From: Acidobacteriota bacterium
GTDB lineage: Bacteria; Acidobacteriota; UBA4820; DSQY01
Assembly (NCBI GenBank): GCA_021814085.1
Contig: JAKAJA010000118.1
Location: forward strand, 1-6,108
DNA length: 6,108 bases
Direction of reading: 5' to 3'
Under the pieces are notes generated by a model that did no database searches, had not been told where the DNA came from, and was given only the letters and a program-made list of their open reading frames with translations. The translations under genes and the position numbers were made by a program. Of the stretch, positions 1 through 6,108 are shown in pieces; position 1 is the first letter of the stretch, and each line of letters opens with the position of its first letter.

Positions 1-522
1 CAGGTACCGCGCCGGCTCGATGCCGTGGATGGCCACGTCGTCATCCCGAAGGCCGCTCACGTAACCCACCGTGAGCGTCGTGCTGATGCCAAGGGGGGCG
101 CCCACGACGAAGACCTGGTCCCCCACCTCGACCCTGTCCGAGTCGGCCAGCGGTGCAACCACGGGCTGCCGGGGAGGATGAGCCAGCTCGATGAGGGCCA
201 CGTCGGCCCCGGGGGAGGCCACCGTCACGCGTCCCGGTATGTTCTCGCCATCGGAGAATTCCACGGAGATGGCCTTGGCGTCTTCCACGACGTGGGCGGC
301 CGTAAGCACTTTGCCCTTGGCGTCAATGAGGACGCCGGAGCCTAGCCCGTCGTACTCGTCGTCCGCTTCGGACGGGCATTTCCCGTGCTCGTCCGTGACC
401 TTCACCACGACCACCGAGTCCTTGACTCGCTTGAAGATGGACGAGACCCCTTGGGCGCACGACGGGGCCGCGAGCCAGAAGCATCCCCAAGCCAGGAGTA
501 GCACGCGGACTGCCTTCCTCAT
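1..522 (-). CDS. Exported trypsin-like serine protease, HtrA/Deg type (S1C), 3' part outside window
   Basis: The frame reads from ATG at 522 down to base 1 with no stop, giving 174 residues that run off the window. Residues 1-23 look like a Sec signal peptide: MRKAVR, a hydrophobic core, then a plausible signal peptidase I site after S-C-A. Cys22 is preceded by A-P-S, a poor lipobox. The mature part matches the first half of a chymotrypsin-fold protease: GLGSGVLID at about 59-67, LTAAHVV with catalytic His77, ADVALIEL with catalytic Asp107, then VGAPLG (140-145) and a TVGYVSG strand (151-157). The family's GNSGG serine motif should lie about 10-15 residues past the edge, so catalytic competence and any PDZ domains cannot be judged. 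HtrA proteins degrade or refold damaged envelope proteins. An in-frame ATG at 531 would add three residues; 522 is preferred because GAGGGAG (538-532) then sits 9 nt upstream. It is transcribed divergently from the efflux operon. Confidence 0.88.
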   Translation of the reverse strand, partial: MRKAVRVLLLAWGCFWLAAPSCAQGVSSIFKRVKDSVVVVKVTDEHGKCPSEADDEYDGLGSGVLIDAKGKVLTAAHVVEDAKAISVEFSDGENIPGRVTVASPGADVALIELAHPPRQPVVAPLADSDRVEVGDQVFVVGAPLGISTTLTVGYVSGLRDDDVAIHGIEPARYL

Positions 523-531
523 GGGCCTCAT

Positions 532-548
532 CTCCCTCTTCGAGGGGG
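532..548 (-). promoter_or_regulatory. Protease ribosome binding site inside a short hairpin
   Basis: In the minus-strand transcript CCCUC (546-542) can pair perfectly with GAGGG (538-534) around a GAA loop, and a C-G and a wobble pair could extend the stem. GAGGGAG at 538-532 is the best Shine-Dalgarno match for the ATG at 522, so the stem would mask it. Whether the 5' arm is transcribed depends on the exact start site, predicted near 545. Five-bp inverted repeats arise easily in such GC-rich DNA, so a regulatory role is speculative. Confidence 0.3.
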
Positions 549-551
549 CCG

Positions 552-579
552 ATTATAGCATGCGGGAGAGGCGTGGAAG
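552..579 (-). promoter_or_regulatory. Extended -10 promoter for the protease gene
   Basis: Read on the minus strand, 560-552 is TGCTATAAT, a perfect extended -10 element (TGn plus TATAAT) of the sigma-70 type. A weak -35 candidate, CTTCCA at 579-574, lies 16 bp further upstream and matches TTGACA at three of six positions. Extended -10 promoters often tolerate a poor -35. Transcription would begin near 545, giving a leader of only about 20-25 nt before the start codon at 522. The AT-rich hexamer stands out in a very GC-rich region, which supports it. The start site is inferred. Confidence 0.6.
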
Positions 580-626
580 CCCGGACGGGGGGCGCGTAGC
601 CCTCCGCCGGGCCGGGCCGCGGACAT

Positions 627-659
627 CTCGGATTTGTGGCAGCGCCGCCCGCGTCCGAG
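627..659. repeat. Weak inverted repeat CTCGGA / TCCGAG
   Basis: CTCGGA at 627-632 is complemented by TCCGAG at 654-659, with 21 bp between the arms. It sits midway between the two divergent promoters, where an operator could lie. The arms are short and the spacing is wider than in typical TetR or MarR operators, so this may be chance. Confidence 0.15.
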
Positions 660-681
660 GGAGGGGAATGGGGGTCAAGGC

Positions 682-710
682 TGTTCACCCGTGCGGTTTG
701 CTGAGATAAT
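682..710 (+). promoter_or_regulatory. Candidate extended -10 promoter for the efflux operon
   Basis: TGAGATAAT at 702-710 gives a TGn extension followed by GATAAT, a five-of-six match to TATAAT. At 17-bp spacing the -35 position (682-687) reads TGTTCA, only three of six. TTCACC at 684-689 matches better but at 15-bp spacing. Transcription would start near 717, leaving a leader of about 60 nt before the adaptor start at 777. This is the only AT-rich hexamer in a suitable place upstream of the operon. Confidence 0.4.
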
Positions 711-744
711 TATTCACTGGGGAAATCACTCGATGGCATAGCGC

Positions 745-780
745 ATGTCTGAACCACGTCCAGGGGGGAAGCTGTTATGA
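745..780 (+). other. Possible 11-codon leader reading frame overlapping the adaptor start
   Basis: ATG at 745 opens a frame encoding MSEPRPGGKLL and ends at TGA 778-780. That stop overlaps the adaptor start codon (777-779) as ATGA, the same coupling geometry used between the pump and outer-membrane factor genes. It lies within the predicted operon leader. No good Shine-Dalgarno sequence lies just upstream of 745, and the peptide has no recognisable attenuator signature, so translation is unproven. Confidence 0.2.
762..768 (+). promoter_or_regulatory. Ribosome binding site of the adaptor gene
   Basis: AGGGGGG lies 8 nt before the ATG at 777. It is purine-rich and well placed, which supports 777 as the start. 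The resulting protein also begins directly with its signal peptide. Confidence 0.55.
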
Positions 781-1997
781 GGTCTCACGTGTCCATCCTG
801 CCGCGTCTCCCTTCCGCCTTCGCGGGCGCGGCCCTGATCGCCTCCCTTGCCTGCGCTAGGCAGCAGGCGCCTCCGCCACCGCCCGACGTGCAAGTCATGG
901 TCATCGAGCAGCGCCCCACGACCCTGTACGCCGATTTCGTAGGCGAGGTGGCGGCCTTCAAGGAAGTCGAGCTCCGATCCAAGGTGGGCGGGATCGTGGA
1001 GAAGCGACTCTTCAAGGACGGCGACCTCGTGAAAGAGGGCCAGCTCCTCTACGTCATCGACCAGCGGCCTTACGTGGCCGCCCTCGACGACGCCAAGGCC
1101 GAACTGGCGCAAGCGGAGGCCAACCTGCTCAAGGCGGACCAGGACGTGGAGCGCTACGGTCCCCTCGTTGCGGAGAACGCCGTCCCCAAACAGACCTTGG
1201 ATAACGCCGCGGCCCAGCAGACCGTATCCCGGGGCCAGGTGCAGGCGCGCAAGGCGTCCGTCCGGCAGGCGGAGCTCAACCTGGCCGACTGCACCATCGA
1301 GTCGCCCCTCACCGGGCAGATCGGGCTCCACCAGGTGGACGAGGGGGCGCTCGTGACGGTGGGCACGACCCTCCTTGCGACCCTCTCCGTGACCAACCCC
1401 GTCTACGCCTATTTCAGCATCAGCGAACAGGAATACCTGGCCCTGGTCGATCACCTGATCAAGGTCGGTCTGAGGGCCCCGGAGCCCGACATGACAGGCC
1501 GCGTGGACGCGGCGTCGCGCATCGAAGCCCCGGGCGCCCAGCTCCTCCTCTCCAACGACAACATGTACGACCAGAAGGGACAGGTGGACTTCCTCGACCG
1601 CGCCGTCTCCCCCACCACGGGGACCCTCACCGCGCGGGCCGTTTTCCCCAACCCCCGGGCGATTCTCAAACCGGGCATGTACGTCAAGGTGCGCCTCGTG
1701 GACAAGGAAGAGTCGAACGCCATCCTCGTCCCCCAGAAGGCCGTCCAGGAGACCCTGGGACACTACACCCTCGCCGTGGTGGGTCCGGGGGACGTGGTGG
1801 AGCAGCGGCCCGTGAAGATGGGCGTCCGCCAGGGCGCCAACTGGCTCGTGAAGAGCGGCGTCAGCCCCGGCGAGCGGATCATCGTGGAGGGACTCCTGAA
1901 GGCGCGCGGCGGAGCCGCGGTCAAGCCCATCGTGGTCACCCCGGCCCAGGCCTCGGGCGAGGACGCTTCAGCCCCCGCTCACGGCTCGGGCAAGTAG
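777..1997 (+). CDS. RND efflux periplasmic adaptor lipoprotein (AcrA/MexA family, HlyD-like)
   Basis: This 406-residue protein bridges the inner-membrane pump and the outer-membrane channel. Its length is close to AcrA (397). The N-terminus is a lipoprotein signal: a hydrophobic stretch ending S-L-A-C, with Cys26 as the lipidation site, then a proline-rich linker (32-36). The split lipoyl domain starts around VELRSKVGGIVEKRLF (64-79) and closes at IESPLTGQIG (174-183). Between them lies the alpha-helical hairpin, about 100-170. A beta-barrel follows (about 200-300), then the membrane-proximal domain with AVFPNPRAILKPGMYV and ILVPQKAV. In the hairpin, Arg126 and Leu130 match the R-L-S contact motif of AcrA/MexA, but the serine position is Pro137. 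It is the first gene of the operon, 10 bp ahead of the pump gene. Family assignment is secure; substrate is unknown. Confidence 0.95.
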   Translation: MRSHVSILPRLPSAFAGAALIASLACARQQAPPPPPDVQVMVIEQRPTTLYADFVGEVAAFKEVELRSKVGGIVEKRLFKDGDLVKEGQLLYVIDQRPYVAALDDAKAELAQAEANLLKADQDVERYGPLVAENAVPKQTLDNAAAQQTVSRGQVQARKASVRQAELNLADCTIESPLTGQIGLHQVDEGALVTVGTTLLATLSVTNPVYAYFSISEQEYLALVDHLIKVGLRAPEPDMTGRVDAASRIEAPGAQLLLSNDNMYDQKGQVDFLDRAVSPTTGTLTARAVFPNPRAILKPGMYVKVRLVDKEESNAILVPQKAVQETLGHYTLAVVGPGDVVEQRPVKMGVRQGANWLVKSGVSPGERIIVEGLLKARGGAAVKPIVVTPAQASGEDASAPAHGSGK

Positions 1998-2007
1998 CGA
2001 GGCCCCC

Positions 2008-5000
2008 ATGTCGCGGTTCTTCATCGACCGGCCGGTCTTCGCCATCGTGGTGGCCATCGTCCTCCTCCTGGCGGGGGGCATCGCGGGCGCCAACCTCCCC
2101 ATCGCCCAGTACCCCAACATCGTCCTCCCCACCATCAACGTCTTCGCCGTCTACCTCGGGGCGAGCCCCGAGGTAGTGGAACAGGCCATCGCCCAGCCCA
2201 TCGAACAGCAGGTCAACGGCGTGGACGGCATGTTCCACATGGACTCCCAGAGCGCCAGCGACGGGAGCTACAGCCTGAACGTCACCTTCGATCTCGGCAA
2301 GGACCCGGACATGGCCACGGTCCTCGTCCAGAACCGCGTGACGAGGGCCACCCCCGGCCTCCCGGGGGAGGTGAACCAGAACGGCGTCACGGTCCAGAAG
2401 CAGCAGCCCGACGTCCTCATGCACTTCGTCCTCTACTCGCCCGGCGGCACCTACGACGACCTGTGGCTCAACAACTACGGGTCCATCAACGTGGTGGACC
2501 CCATCAAGCGCCTCAAGGGCGTGGGCGACGTGCGGGCCTTCGGCTCGGACTTCGGCATGCGCATCTGGCTCCGGCCCGACAAGATGGCGCGCCTGGGCAT
2601 CACGGCGCAGGATGTGATGGCCGCCGTCCAGGAGCAGAACGTCCAGGCCGCCGCGGGCCAGGTGGGCCAGCGCCCCTCTCCCAAGGACCAGGCCTTCCAG
2701 TACTCGGTGCGCGTGCAAGGGCGCCTCGTGGACGAGGACGAATTCGGCGCCATCATCGTCCACTCCGAGCCCGACGGCTCCTTCGTCCGCCTGAGGGACA
2801 TCGCCCGGGTGGAGCTGGCGGCCAGGGATTACACCTACGTGGACACGCGCAACGGGAAACCCGCCGCGGTCTTCGCCGTCAACCCCACACCCGACGCGAG
2901 CGCCCTGCAGACATCGGCCCTCATCCGGGCCGAGCTCGAGCAGCTCTCCAAGCGGTTTCCCCCGGACGTGAAGTACGAGGTCTTCTCCGACACGAGCGTC
3001 TTCGTGCGGGAATCCCTCACGGAGGTCGTGAAGACCTTCTTCGAGGCCCTCGTCCTCGTCCTCATCGTGGTCTTCCTCTTCCTCCAGAGCTGGCGCGCCA
3101 CCCTCATCCCCCTCCTCGCCATCCCCGTCTCCCTCGTGGGGACCCTGGCGGCCTTCCTCGCCCTGGGGTTCTCCATCAACACCCTCACCCTCTTCGGGAT
3201 GGTCCTCGCCATCGGCATCGTGGTGGACGACGCCATCGTGGTGGTGGAGGCGGCCGAGCACCACATGGACGCGGAGGGGCTCAGCCCGAAGGAGGCCACC
3301 CGGCGGGCCATGCAGGACGTGGCCGGCCCCGTGGTCGCCATCGCCCTTGTCCTCTCCTCGGTCTTCGTCCCCGTGGCGTTCATGGGGGGCATCGCCGGCC
3401 AGCTCTACAAGCAGTTCGCCATGACCGTCACCGTGTCGGTCATCCTCTCGGCCATCGTCGCCCTCTCCCTCACCCCGGCCCTCTGCGCCCTCCTCCTCAG
3501 GCCCAGGTCGGGCCAGGGTTCGTCGGGGCGTCTCGGCGTCTTCTTCGGGGCCTTCAACCGGTGGTTCGACCGGACCCTGGAGGGGTACACCCGGGGCGTG
3601 CAACTGGCGGTGCGGCGGACGGCCCTCGTCCTCCTCACCCTCCTGGCCATCGCGGTGGGGGCGGGGCTCCTGATGAAATTCGTCCCCGGTGGTTTCGTCC
3701 CCGAGGAGGATCAGGGATACTTCATGGGCTCGGTCCAGCTTCCACCCGCCGCCTCCCTCCTGAGAACCATGGAGGCCATGAAGCAGGTGGACGTCCTGGC
3801 CAGCCAGGTCCCCGGGGTGGACGGGACCATCACCATATGCGGCTACGACATCCTCACGGGGACCGTCCAGTCCAACGCGGCCCTCCTGGTGGGGCACCTC
3901 AAACCCTGGAGCGAGCGCCGGTCCAGGTCCGAACAGGTGGGGGCCATCCTCGACGAGATCCGCCGCAAGACTTCCGTCGTCCCCGGCTGTGTGGCCATGT
4001 TCTTCAACCCCCCAGCCATCCCCGGCATGGGCAGCACGGGTGGCTTCCAGATGATGATCCAGGACCGCGGCGCGGGATCTCCCGAGGCCCTGTCGGAGGT
4101 GGCCCAGCAGGTGGCCGCCGCGGCGCGCAAGCGCAAGGAGATCGGGCTCCCCGTGAGCGACGTCTTCCTCGCCCTCCAGACCTTCCTGGGCGGAATCCAG
4201 ATCAACGACTTCAGCCGCTTCGGCCGGACCTTCAAGGTGAGCATGCAGGCCGAGCCCAGCTACCGGAGCGACATCAAGGACGTGGACTTTTTCTACGTGC
4301 GGAGCAACACGGGCAACATGGTGCCGCTCAAAACCCTCGTCTCCTCCGCCAACACGAGCGGGCCCCAGACCATCGAGCGGTATAACATGTACCCCACGGC
4401 CCAGCTCGGGGGCGGCGCCGCGCCCGGCTACAGCTCGGGGCAGGCCATCCGGGCCATGGAAGAGGTGGCGGAACAGGTCCTCCCCAATAACTACGCCTAC
4501 GAATGGTACGGGCTGAGCCTCCAGGAGAAACTCGCCGCGGGAAAGGCCCCCCTCATCTTCGGCCTCGCCCTCGTCTTCGTGTTCCTCTTCCTGGCCGCCC
4601 AGTACGAGAGCTGGGCCGTCCCCTTCGCCGTCCTCCTCGCCGTCCCCATCGGGGTCTTCGGCGCCCTGGCCGGGCAGTGGGCGCGTGGGCTTCAGAACAA
4701 CGTCTACGCCCAGATCGGCCTCATCCTCCTCATCGGCCTCGCGGCCAAGAACGCCATCCTCATCGTTGAGTTCGCCAAGGTCCGCAGGGACGGTGGGATG
4801 GACATCGTGAAGGCCGCCGTGGAGGCCTCGAGGCTCAGGCTCCGGCCCATCCTCATGACCTCCCTGGCCTTCATTCTCGGAGTCCTCCCGCTGGTCATCG
4901 CCAGCGGCGCGGGTTCCGGCTCGCGCCACGCCCTCGGCACCTCCGTCTTCTTCGGGATGATCACCGCCACGGCACTGGCGATCTTCGTGGTACCCGTGCT

Positions 5001-5094
5001 CTTCGTGGAGGTGGTGAAGATCGCGGAGCGCCTTTCTGGCAAAGGCCCGCAAGCCCCGCCCGAAAAGGCGGACGAGGGAGGGCCCACGCCATGA
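2008..5094 (+). CDS. RND multidrug efflux pump, inner-membrane subunit (HAE1 family, AcrB/MexB-like)
   Basis: This 1028-residue pump should form the proton-driven trimer that exports hydrophobic or amphiphilic compounds. It starts MSRFFIDRPVFA, as AcrB homologues do. The start is supported by GAGG at 1999-2002, 5 nt upstream. Twelve membrane segments fit the family: TM1 near 11-29, TM2-TM6 about 340-500, TM7 near 540-560, TM8-TM12 about 845-1010, with two large periplasmic loops between TM1/TM2 and TM7/TM8. The proton relay is complete: Asp407 and Asp408 in TM4, Lys914 in TM10, and Arg944 and Thr951 near TM11, equivalent to AcrB D407, D408, K940, R971 and T978. Numbering matches AcrB at 408 but is 26 short at the TM10 lysine. 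The loss falls at 709/710, where about 27 residues present in AcrB are absent. The stop overlaps the next start. Family is certain; full function is less so. Confidence 0.96.
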   Translation: MSRFFIDRPVFAIVVAIVLLLAGGIAGANLPIAQYPNIVLPTINVFAVYLGASPEVVEQAIAQPIEQQVNGVDGMFHMDSQSASDGSYSLNVTFDLGKDPDMATVLVQNRVTRATPGLPGEVNQNGVTVQKQQPDVLMHFVLYSPGGTYDDLWLNNYGSINVVDPIKRLKGVGDVRAFGSDFGMRIWLRPDKMARLGITAQDVMAAVQEQNVQAAAGQVGQRPSPKDQAFQYSVRVQGRLVDEDEFGAIIVHSEPDGSFVRLRDIARVELAARDYTYVDTRNGKPAAVFAVNPTPDASALQTSALIRAELEQLSKRFPPDVKYEVFSDTSVFVRESLTEVVKTFFEALVLVLIVVFLFLQSWRATLIPLLAIPVSLVGTLAAFLALGFSINTLTLFGMVLAIGIVVDDAIVVVEAAEHHMDAEGLSPKEATRRAMQDVAGPVVAIALVLSSVFVPVAFMGGIAGQLYKQFAMTVTVSVILSAIVALSLTPALCALLLRPRSGQGSSGRLGVFFGAFNRWFDRTLEGYTRGVQLAVRRTALVLLTLLAIAVGAGLLMKFVPGGFVPEEDQGYFMGSVQLPPAASLLRTMEAMKQVDVLASQVPGVDGTITICGYDILTGTVQSNAALLVGHLKPWSERRSRSEQVGAILDEIRRKTSVVPGCVAMFFNPPAIPGMGSTGGFQMMIQDRGAGSPEALSEVAQQVAAAARKRKEIGLPVSDVFLALQTFLGGIQINDFSRFGRTFKVSMQAEPSYRSDIKDVDFFYVRSNTGNMVPLKTLVSSANTSGPQTIERYNMYPTAQLGGGAAPGYSSGQAIRAMEEVAEQVLPNNYAYEWYGLSLQEKLAAGKAPLIFGLALVFVFLFLAAQYESWAVPFAVLLAVPIGVFGALAGQWARGLQNNVYAQIGLILLIGLAAKNAILIVEFAKVRRDGGMDIVKAAVEASRLRLRPILMTSLAFILGVLPLVIASGAGSGSRHALGTSVFFGMITATALAIFVVPVLFVEVVKIAERLSGKGPQAPPEKADEGGPTP
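4126..4140 (+). other. Junction of an apparent in-frame deletion in the pump gene
   Basis: The pump reads AAARKR directly into KEIGLPVSDVF at residues 704-719. By recalled comparison, AcrB has about 27 residues here (its P710 to A736), including Arg717, the TPQF strand and the IDQEKA segment before ALGVSINDI. Both flanks align well, so the gap is sharply placed between Arg709 and Lys710. The junction DNA holds a tandem 6-bp repeat, CGCAAG at 4126-4131 and 4132-4137, which could reflect recombination or an assembly collapse. Confidence 0.6.
5076..5094 (+). promoter_or_regulatory. Ribosome binding site and ATGA overlap coupling pump and outer-membrane factor
   Basis: GGGAGG at 5076-5081 lies inside the last codons of the pump gene, 9 nt before ATG 5091. 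That ATG shares bases with the pump stop TGA (5092-5094). This arrangement supports translational coupling and fixes 5091 as the start of the outer-membrane factor. Confidence 0.65.
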
Positions 5095-6108
5095 CGCTCC
5101 GGCACTTCCTCACCATCCTTACCTCCTTGGGCATCCTGTCGGCCTGCGCCGTGGGGCCCGACTACAAGCGGCCCGAGACGGCCATCCCCGCGACGTACCG
5201 CGGCGAGGCGGCCGTGGAAGAGGCCAGGTCCATTGCCGACCTGGGTTGGTGGGAGCTCTATAAGGACCCCAAGCTTTCGGAACTCATCCAGACCGCCCTG
5301 GCCCAGAACCTCGACCTCCAGCTCGCCGTGGCCCGCATCGATGAGGCCCGAGCCCGGGCCAAAGTGGCCGAGGCGGATTTCTTCCCCACCATAGGGGGCA
5401 CCCTGTCCACCTCCGCCCGCGCGGCCGGCGTTTCCGCCGTCCCCGGGCCGGGAGGGACCACCCAGTTCGTGCGCTCCGGGGTCGGGAGCACCTACACCGG
5501 GGGCGCCCAGCTCTCCTGGGAAATCGATTTCTTCGGGCGCGTCCGGCGGTCCTCACAGGCCGCCCGGGCCGATCTCCTCGCCTCCGAGGAGGGGCGCCGC
5601 GCCGCCGTGGCTTCCCTGGTCGCCCAGGTGGCCTCTACCTATTGCCAGCTCCGCATCCTGGACGACCAGCGAGCCATCACACGGGACACGGTCAAATCCG
5701 AGGAAGCCTCCCTCGCCCTCGTTCGCGCCCAGATGAAAGGCGGCATCGCCTCGGGCACGGAGGAGCAGCAGGCCCTGGGCCAGCTCGCGTCGGTGCGCGC
5801 ACAGCTGCCCATCATCGAACGGCAGATCGCCCAGGCCGAGAACCAGCTGAGCGTCCTTCTCGGTCAGAGCCCGGGCCCCATCGTGCGTTCCTCGGGAGAT
5901 GCGGAAGGACTCGTCCCCCCCGAGATCCCCTCGGGCCTCCCCTCCGAACTCCTCGAACGCCGGCCCGACATCCTCCAGGCGGAGCAGCAGCTCGTGGCCG
6001 CAACGGCACGCATCGGGGTCGCCAAGGCGCAGGCTTTCCCCTTCCCCCGGTTCTTCCTGACGGCCTTCGCGGGGGCCCTCAGCGGTTCGCTCAGCGAGCT
6101 GCTCAAGG
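5091..6108 (+). CDS. RND outer-membrane factor lipoprotein (NodT/OprM/TolC-like), C-terminal part outside window
   Basis: The frame gives 339 codons and is still open at the window end; the family is usually about 460-490 residues, so roughly a quarter is missing. It should form the trimeric beta-barrel and alpha-helical duct that carries substrate out of the cell. The signal peptide ends in a perfect lipobox, L-S-A-C, with Cys19 lipidated. The family signature CAVGPDYKRP follows at 19-28. The first outer-membrane efflux repeat spans roughly 55-260 and includes WEIDFFGRVRR at 143-153. The second begins at LLERRPDILQAE (about 287-298) and the conserved IGVAKA stretch (308-313). Two extra residues (Phe-Pro) appear just after it, encoded by a 6-bp tandem duplication at 6036-6047. 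It is the third gene of the operon, which makes it the dedicated exit channel for this pump. Confidence 0.94.
   Translation, partial: MTLRHFLTILTSLGILSACAVGPDYKRPETAIPATYRGEAAVEEARSIADLGWWELYKDPKLSELIQTALAQNLDLQLAVARIDEARARAKVAEADFFPTIGGTLSTSARAAGVSAVPGPGGTTQFVRSGVGSTYTGGAQLSWEIDFFGRVRRSSQAARADLLASEEGRRAAVASLVAQVASTYCQLRILDDQRAITRDTVKSEEASLALVRAQMKGGIASGTEEQQALGQLASVRAQLPIIERQIAQAENQLSVLLGQSPGPIVRSSGDAEGLVPPEIPSGLPSELLERRPDILQAEQQLVAATARIGVAKAQAFPFPRFFLTAFAGALSGSLSELLK
6036..6047 (+). repeat. In-frame 6-bp tandem duplication, TTCCCC x2
   Basis: TTCCCC at 6036-6041 is repeated exactly at 6042-6047, encoding Phe-Pro-Phe-Pro (residues 316-319) of the outer-membrane factor. The family usually has one such unit here (AKAxxFP followed by three residues and LT). 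Removing one copy restores the usual spacing, which suggests replication slippage. Confidence 0.55.

Larger units (their letters stand above)
523..776. other. Divergent intergenic region between protease and efflux operon
   Basis: About 250 bp separate the two divergent start codons. The protease promoter lies at the left end (552-579) and the efflux promoter candidate at the right (around 682-710). The middle, roughly 580-670, is GC-rich and holds only a weak dyad. The sequence becomes visibly AT-richer at 697-730. I see no convincing protein-coding frame apart from the tiny leader frame at 745-780. No terminator is expected between divergent genes, and none is seen. Confidence 0.7.

Noticed and set aside
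688..702. A possible sigma-54 type promoter around TTTGCT
   Set aside because: TTGCT at 698-702 resembles a -12 element, but the GG needed about 10 bp upstream of its GC is not there.
25..709. Overlapping plus-strand frames at 25-345 and 191-709, and a minus-strand frame at 323-688
   Set aside because: They lie over the protease gene in other frames. The protease frame (522 down to 1) carries a signal peptide and the His and Asp motifs in order, while these show nothing recognisable.
706..713. ATAATTAT palindrome as an operator
   Set aside because: It is only 8 bp, AT-only, and largely overlaps the candidate -10 element, so it is more simply explained as part of that promoter.
726..1763. 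A 345-codon minus-strand frame antisense to the adaptor gene
   Set aside because: It has low-complexity composition and lies opposite a clear AcrA-family gene. It would also end inside the efflux promoter region. This is a compositional artefact.
2463..4385. A 640-codon open frame on the plus strand, out of phase with the pump gene
   Set aside because: Its translation is an Arg/Pro/Gly/His-rich string with no membrane segments or motifs, as expected of a shifted frame in GC-rich coding DNA.
1936..5052. A 1038-codon open frame on the minus strand, antisense to nearly the whole pump gene
   Set aside because: Its product is low-complexity (rich in Gly, His, Glu, Asp) and resembles no family I know. 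Strong G/C bias at third positions of the pump codons removes TTA, CTA and TCA in this phase, which leaves the antisense frame open. The pump homology on the plus strand is unambiguous.
1..6108. A search for CRISPR arrays, tRNA or rRNA genes, insertion sequences, integrase or attachment sites, and an undescribed system
   Set aside because: No regularly spaced repeats, RNA gene signatures, transposase motifs or terminal inverted repeats were seen. Nearly every base is accounted for by the protease, the intergenic region and the efflux operon.

Overview
The window is a GC-rich stretch whose codon third positions are overwhelmingly G or C. It comes from a Gram-negative (diderm) bacterium: it encodes a complete inner-membrane RND pump, a periplasmic adaptor lipoprotein and an outer-membrane channel lipoprotein. 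The strong GC bias and gene style would fit groups such as Acidobacteriota or the former Deltaproteobacteria. Nothing here is a taxonomic marker, so that placement is only a guess.

Layout. Positions 1-522 (minus strand) hold the N-terminal part of an exported trypsin-like serine protease of the HtrA/Deg type, cut by the window edge before its catalytic serine. Positions 523-776 are a divergent intergenic region with an extended -10 promoter facing the protease and a weaker extended -10 candidate facing the pump operon. Positions 777-6108 (plus strand) hold a tightly packed three-gene efflux operon: an AcrA/MexA-like adaptor (777-1997), an AcrB/MexB-like HAE1 pump (2008-5094) and a NodT/OprM-like outer-membrane factor (5091-6108, 3' end outside). 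The gaps are 10 bp and a 4-bp ATGA overlap, so the genes are almost certainly co-transcribed and translationally coupled. Together they should form a proton-driven tripartite exporter across both membranes. The substrate cannot be read from sequence.

This is a recognisable system, not a new one. The most notable details are (i) an apparent in-frame loss of about 27 residues from the pump's second periplasmic loop at residues 709/710, where AcrB has the PC2-to-docking-domain junction, although the proton-relay residues are intact; (ii) an in-frame 6-bp tandem duplication (TTCCCC twice) in a conserved stretch of the outer-membrane factor; (iii) an 11-codon leader reading frame whose stop overlaps the adaptor start codon; and (iv) a short hairpin that would cover the protease ribosome binding site. 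Comparisons with E. coli AcrA/AcrB are from memory of those sequences, not from a computed alignment. No RNA genes, mobile elements, CRISPR arrays or local transcription-factor gene were seen.
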